From: Clostridium cellulovorans 743B
GTDB lineage: Bacteria; Bacillota; Clostridia; Clostridiales; Clostridiaceae
Assembly: GCF_000145275.1 (NCBI RefSeq)
Contig: NC_014393.1
Span: 2,418,001-2,482,000, forward strand
Length of the DNA stretch: 64,000 bases
Direction of reading: 5' to 3'
Under the pieces are notes generated by a model. The model did no database searches, had not been told where the DNA came from, and saw only the letters and a list, made by a program, of their open reading frames with translations. The position numbers and the translations under genes are program-made. Positions 61,064-64,000 of this stretch are shown piece after piece (position 1 is the first letter of the stretch; each line of letters opens with the position of its first letter).

Positions 61064-62344
61064 TTATTGCTCCCCCTTTACACCTACATGTGATGGTTTA
61101 GTGATCCATCCCATATCGTTTAACCATCTAAGTAATCTTAATGTAACAGTAAGAGCAGTGAATAAGCTAATTACAATACCTAAAATTAAAGTATAAGCAA
61201 AACCTTTTACAGCTCCTGATCCTAAGAAATATAGAATCACTGCCGCGATTATAGTGGTAATTTGAGAATCTAGGATAGAACTTAAAGAACTCTTATACCC
61301 TATTTCTATGGCATTTTTTACAGACATACCTTCTCTAATCTTATCTTTTATTCTTTCAAACATAAGGACATTAGCATCCAGAGCCATACCAATAGTAAGT
61401 AGTAATGCAGCTATACCTGGAAGCGATAAAGTAACTCTTCCTAATAAGAATGCAAGTAATAATAGTACAATATAAAGCAATAATGCTATACTTGAAGCTA
61501 CTCCAGATTTTCTGTATAAGAAAATCATAAGTAACATAACTAGGGCAACACCTATTAGACCAGATTGGATACTATTAGGTAATGCACTAGCACCAAGTGT
61601 TGAATCAACAGTTTTAGATGATATAACAGAAAGTGCTACTGGAAGTGCTCCAGATTTTATTATGTTTGCTCTAGTTGTTGCTTCTTCATATGATTCACTA
61701 CCGGTTATTGTCGCTCTACCGTCAGTAATCGCAACATTAACTGTTGGTTCTATTAACTTTTCTTCGTCCATATATACTGCAATGGTCTTGCCTATTAATT
61801 TAGCCGTAGCATCTGCAAATTTTTGTCTTCCCTCATCATTTAATTCAAGACCTATTTCTGGTTGATTTGAATTTTGATTATACTGAGGGTAAGCATCTTT
61901 TATGTCGCTTCCTGTTAAAATAACATTTCCTTCAGGATCTTTGAATGACAGATTTCCTGTTTTTGCTACAGTGTTAATTACTTCATTTGTATTGCTTTTT
62001 CCTGGGATTTCAATTCTAATTCTATTATCGCCTTCTTTAGCGATTGTAGTTTCACTTACTCCCATTTTGTTAATTCTAAGATCTAATAAACTTATAGTTC
62101 TGTTTAAGGTATCTTCATCTACATCAGAGTCTGTCTGCATAAGGATTGATACTCCACCTACAAGATCTAGACCTTTACCTATTCTATCACCAAATGATTT
62201 AATTTGGTATTCATAGGCCCCTCCTCCGAATGTTAAACCAAAGGCACCTACTAGTGCTACAATGATTGTTGCAATTGTTAGTGTGAAAAACTTTCCTGTA
62301 CTTTTTTTTCTGTTTTTTTGTTTGCTTTTATTAAAGTTACTCAC
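61064..62344 (-). CDS. secD: Protein translocase subunit SecD
   Basis: 426 residues with six membrane helices and a large extracellular domain between the first two. GKGLDLVGGVSILMQ near the N-terminus and IGMALDANVLMFERIKDKIREG in the membrane part are signatures. GTG start at 62344 behind GGAGGAGG. Followed directly by secF. Confidence 0.96.
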   Translation of the reverse strand: MSNFNKSKQKNRKKSTGKFFTLTIATIIVALVGAFGLTFGGGAYEYQIKSFGDRIGKGLDLVGGVSILMQTDSDVDEDTLNRTISLLDLRINKMGVSETTIAKEGDNRIRIEIPGKSNTNEVINTVAKTGNLSFKDPEGNVILTGSDIKDAYPQYNQNSNQPEIGLELNDEGRQKFADATAKLIGKTIAVYMDEEKLIEPTVNVAITDGRATITGSESYEEATTRANIIKSGALPVALSVISSKTVDSTLGASALPNSIQSGLIGVALVMLLMIFLYRKSGVASSIALLLYIVLLLLAFLLGRVTLSLPGIAALLLTIGMALDANVLMFERIKDKIREGMSVKNAIEIGYKSSLSSILDSQITTIIAAVILYFLGSGAVKGFAYTLILGIVISLFTALTVTLRLLRWLNDMGWITKPSHVGVKGEQ

Positions 62345-62458
62345 GGTATTCCTCCTCCGCAGGTTATTAAAAGGTTTTCATTCCTTAACTATTATATAAT
62401 TTTAGATAATAAATGTCAATTCCCACCATGTTTTTAATTATTTCTACTTTTTAACAAT

Positions 62459-63823
62459 TCAAATTTCGCTTTGTGCTTTCAAAGCTATAGCACATTCGAT
62501 CCTTTTCTTTTGCATTTCACAACCAATTTCGTATGGAATGTGCATATCTCCGTTAAAATTAAAGTTATTAGCTTGACATCCGCCACTACAATAAAACCTT
62601 GCCCAACAATTTCTGCATGCAGGTTTATTATATATGTGTGCTTTTTTAAAGGTTTTTGCTAAATTTTTATCATAACTATCATCATAGATATTTCCTAATT
62701 TAAACTGCTCTTTTCCGATAAACTGATGGCATGGGTATACTTCTCCCTGAGGAGTTATTGCCACATATTCATGACCAGCGCCACAACCAGATATTCTTTT
62801 ATAAACACAAGGGCCGCCTTGTAAGTTTATATTAAAATGATAGAATGTAAACTCTGAATCTTTATTTTTTTGCCTTTTTGTCATTTCATCAAAAAGTTTG
62901 TCATAGCTCTCCATTATTTTGGGTAAATCTTCTTTTGATATGGCAAGAGAATGTCCATCCTCTAAAACTACAGGTTCAATAGATATTTCTTTAAAACCTT
63001 CATTTACTAAGGCCATAATATCGTTAAAGAAATCTGGATTTTTCTTTGTAAAAGTTCCTCTAACATAGTATTGTTTACCTATTGTTCTTTTAGAAATCAT
63101 ATTTTTTATTTGAGGCAATATTTTTTCATAAGACCCTGTTCCATCAGCTCTTACGCGGACTTGGTCATTTATTTCTTTTCTACCATCTATCGAGAGAATA
63201 ATGTTGCCCATTTCTTTATCTAAGAAATCTACTACCTCAGGTGTAAGCAAAGTTGAATTTGTTGTCATTGTAAATCTAATATTTTTTTTATGGTTTTCGC
63301 CAAGTTCCTTACCATATTGAACTACTTCTTTGATAACATCCATTGCCATTAAAGGCTCTCCACCAAATAGATCTACTTCTATATTCTTTCTAGGACCGCT
63401 TCTTTTTATTACATATTCTAAAGCTTTCTTTGCTGTATCTATTGACATTTTACCTTTATGTCCATGATATTCCCCTTCATCTGCAAAACAATACTTACAT
63501 CTCAAGTTACAGTCATGTATTATATTAAGACAAAGTGCTTTTACATAATCTTCATCATCCATAGATGCATGTGCAATATCTTCATAATAATCTTTAGAAT
63601 ACAATTGCTCTTCTTCAATCAATTCTTTAATTTCTTCATATGCCTCACTAAGAGATTCTACATCATATTTTGAACTTAATTCTGATAGTAATTCTTCTTT
63701 AGATTTGAATGATTCATCATCTAACATATCATAAACTAGTTCATCAATGACATGGACAGCTCCACTGTTAACATCTAGAATAAAATAATTATCACCTTGT
63801 TTAAATTTATGAATTAAAGACAT
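62459..63823 (-). CDS. scfB: Radical SAM/SPASM maturase of the SCIFF peptide (thioether-forming)
   Basis: 454 residues. A peptide-binding N-terminal region (about 1-90), the radical SAM motif Cys105-x3-Cys109-x2-Cys112 (CNLRCKYC), GGEPLMAMDV, and a C-terminal SPASM domain with many cysteines (SGCGAGHEY, YPCHQF, CRNCWARFYCSGGC). It forms thioether cross-links in the six-cysteine SCIFF peptide. The SCIFF peptide gene is normally just upstream on the same strand; it is not in the 177 bases left before the window end. Placement next to secDF is the usual clostridial arrangement. AGGAGA precedes the ATG. Confidence 0.92.
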   Translation of the reverse strand: MSLIHKFKQGDNYFILDVNSGAVHVIDELVYDMLDDESFKSKEELLSELSSKYDVESLSEAYEEIKELIEEEQLYSKDYYEDIAHASMDDEDYVKALCLNIIHDCNLRCKYCFADEGEYHGHKGKMSIDTAKKALEYVIKRSGPRKNIEVDLFGGEPLMAMDVIKEVVQYGKELGENHKKNIRFTMTTNSTLLTPEVVDFLDKEMGNIILSIDGRKEINDQVRVRADGTGSYEKILPQIKNMISKRTIGKQYYVRGTFTKKNPDFFNDIMALVNEGFKEISIEPVVLEDGHSLAISKEDLPKIMESYDKLFDEMTKRQKNKDSEFTFYHFNINLQGGPCVYKRISGCGAGHEYVAITPQGEVYPCHQFIGKEQFKLGNIYDDSYDKNLAKTFKKAHIYNKPACRNCWARFYCSGGCQANNFNFNGDMHIPYEIGCEMQKKRIECAIALKAQSEI

Positions 63824-63972
63824 TTTTTCTCCTACTTTCTAAAAACTAATATAGAGTCTAATGCAAAAACTACTTTAAATGAAATTATAAGTCATTTTAA
63901 TATTAAGTTTTAATTTTTGTAGACTTTTTATTAGAACTTATATAAATCATATCTTTGGTTCAAAATCAAAAT

Positions 63973-63993
63973 AGCATATCAAGCTTATATGCT
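63973..63993 (-). terminator. Hairpin upstream of the SCIFF maturase gene
   Basis: AGCATAT/ATATGCT with a 7-nt loop. On the minus strand it is followed by TATTTTGATTTT. It probably ends or attenuates transcription of the gene beyond the window edge, likely the SCIFF peptide. Confidence 0.5.
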
Positions 63994-64000
63994 TTGATAA

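Noticed and set aside
63824..64000. SCIFF peptide gene within the window end
   Set aside because: No cysteine-rich frame is present on either strand in this stretch.
1..64000. CRISPR array
   Set aside because: No regularly spaced direct repeats with unique spacers; the only tandem repeat is the short 19-bp set near 44118.

Overview
The window is AT-rich DNA from a spore-forming anaerobic Firmicute, most likely Clostridium sensu stricto. The evidence is the sporulation gene set (spoIIM, spoVS, a YtfJ/GerW protein, DacF), the AGGAGG-type ribosome binding sites, the SCIFF maturase beside secDF, and clostridial gene orders such as miaB-mutS-mutL-miaA-hfq-(PF06838 enzyme)-lexA and ftsK-rimO-pgsA-recA-rny-spoVS-aspB-ptsH-purB. 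Species cannot be named from the sequence alone.

Layout. 1-1374 (minus): end-truncated glycosyltransferase and zapA. 1776-11719 (plus): a compact nonribosomal peptide locus of two synthetases and an MFS exporter. 12085-13972: serC and a CDP-alcohol phosphatidyltransferase. 14117-23040 (plus): tRNA modification, mismatch repair, hfq and a PLP enzyme, facing lexA (minus). 24043-30527 (plus): nudix hydrolase, spoIIM, nucleoside phosphorylases, dacF, scpAB. 30544-31573 (minus): ytfJ and a DUF2953 protein. 31655-34893 (plus): a second D,D-carboxypeptidase, tRNA-Leu(CAA), and a sigma/RsgI-like anti-sigma pair. 35013-38710: an accessory patch with a complete IS256-family insertion, a ribbon-helix-helix/coiled-coil protein and a tyrosine recombinase. 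38742-63823 (almost all minus): Cys-rich and TPR proteins, purB, ptsH, aspB, spoVS, rny, recA, pgsA, rimO, ftsK, a tandem CsoR-family protein, hisS-hemZ-MBL-dtd, relA, apt, a RecJ-like protein, secDF and the SCIFF maturase.

How the genes work together. The nonribosomal locus reads as fatty-acyl-AMP ligase-PCP-C on the first protein and half C-A-PCP-E-C on the second. The adenylation pocket spells the aspartate code, so the expected intermediate is an N-acyl-D-aspartyl thioester. There is no thioesterase and no downstream module, so the terminal C domain must pass the chain to an amine or to a partner encoded elsewhere. The MFS protein is the likely exporter. LexA and RecA form a visible SOS circuit: a LexA box overlaps the lexA -35, and another lies just downstream of the recA -10.

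Most unusual items: (1) the acyl-D-Asp synthetase with a half condensation domain and no release domain; (2) a short RecJ-like protein that has lost most catalytic DHH-family residues; (3) a head-to-tail duplicated CsoR-family protein with Cys-Tyr-Cys in place of Cys-His-Cys in both halves; (4) an inverted-repeat-rich control region between a ribbon-helix-helix/coiled-coil gene and a tyrosine recombinase, including a 17-6-17 palindrome. All functional statements come from reading motifs; no database search was possible.
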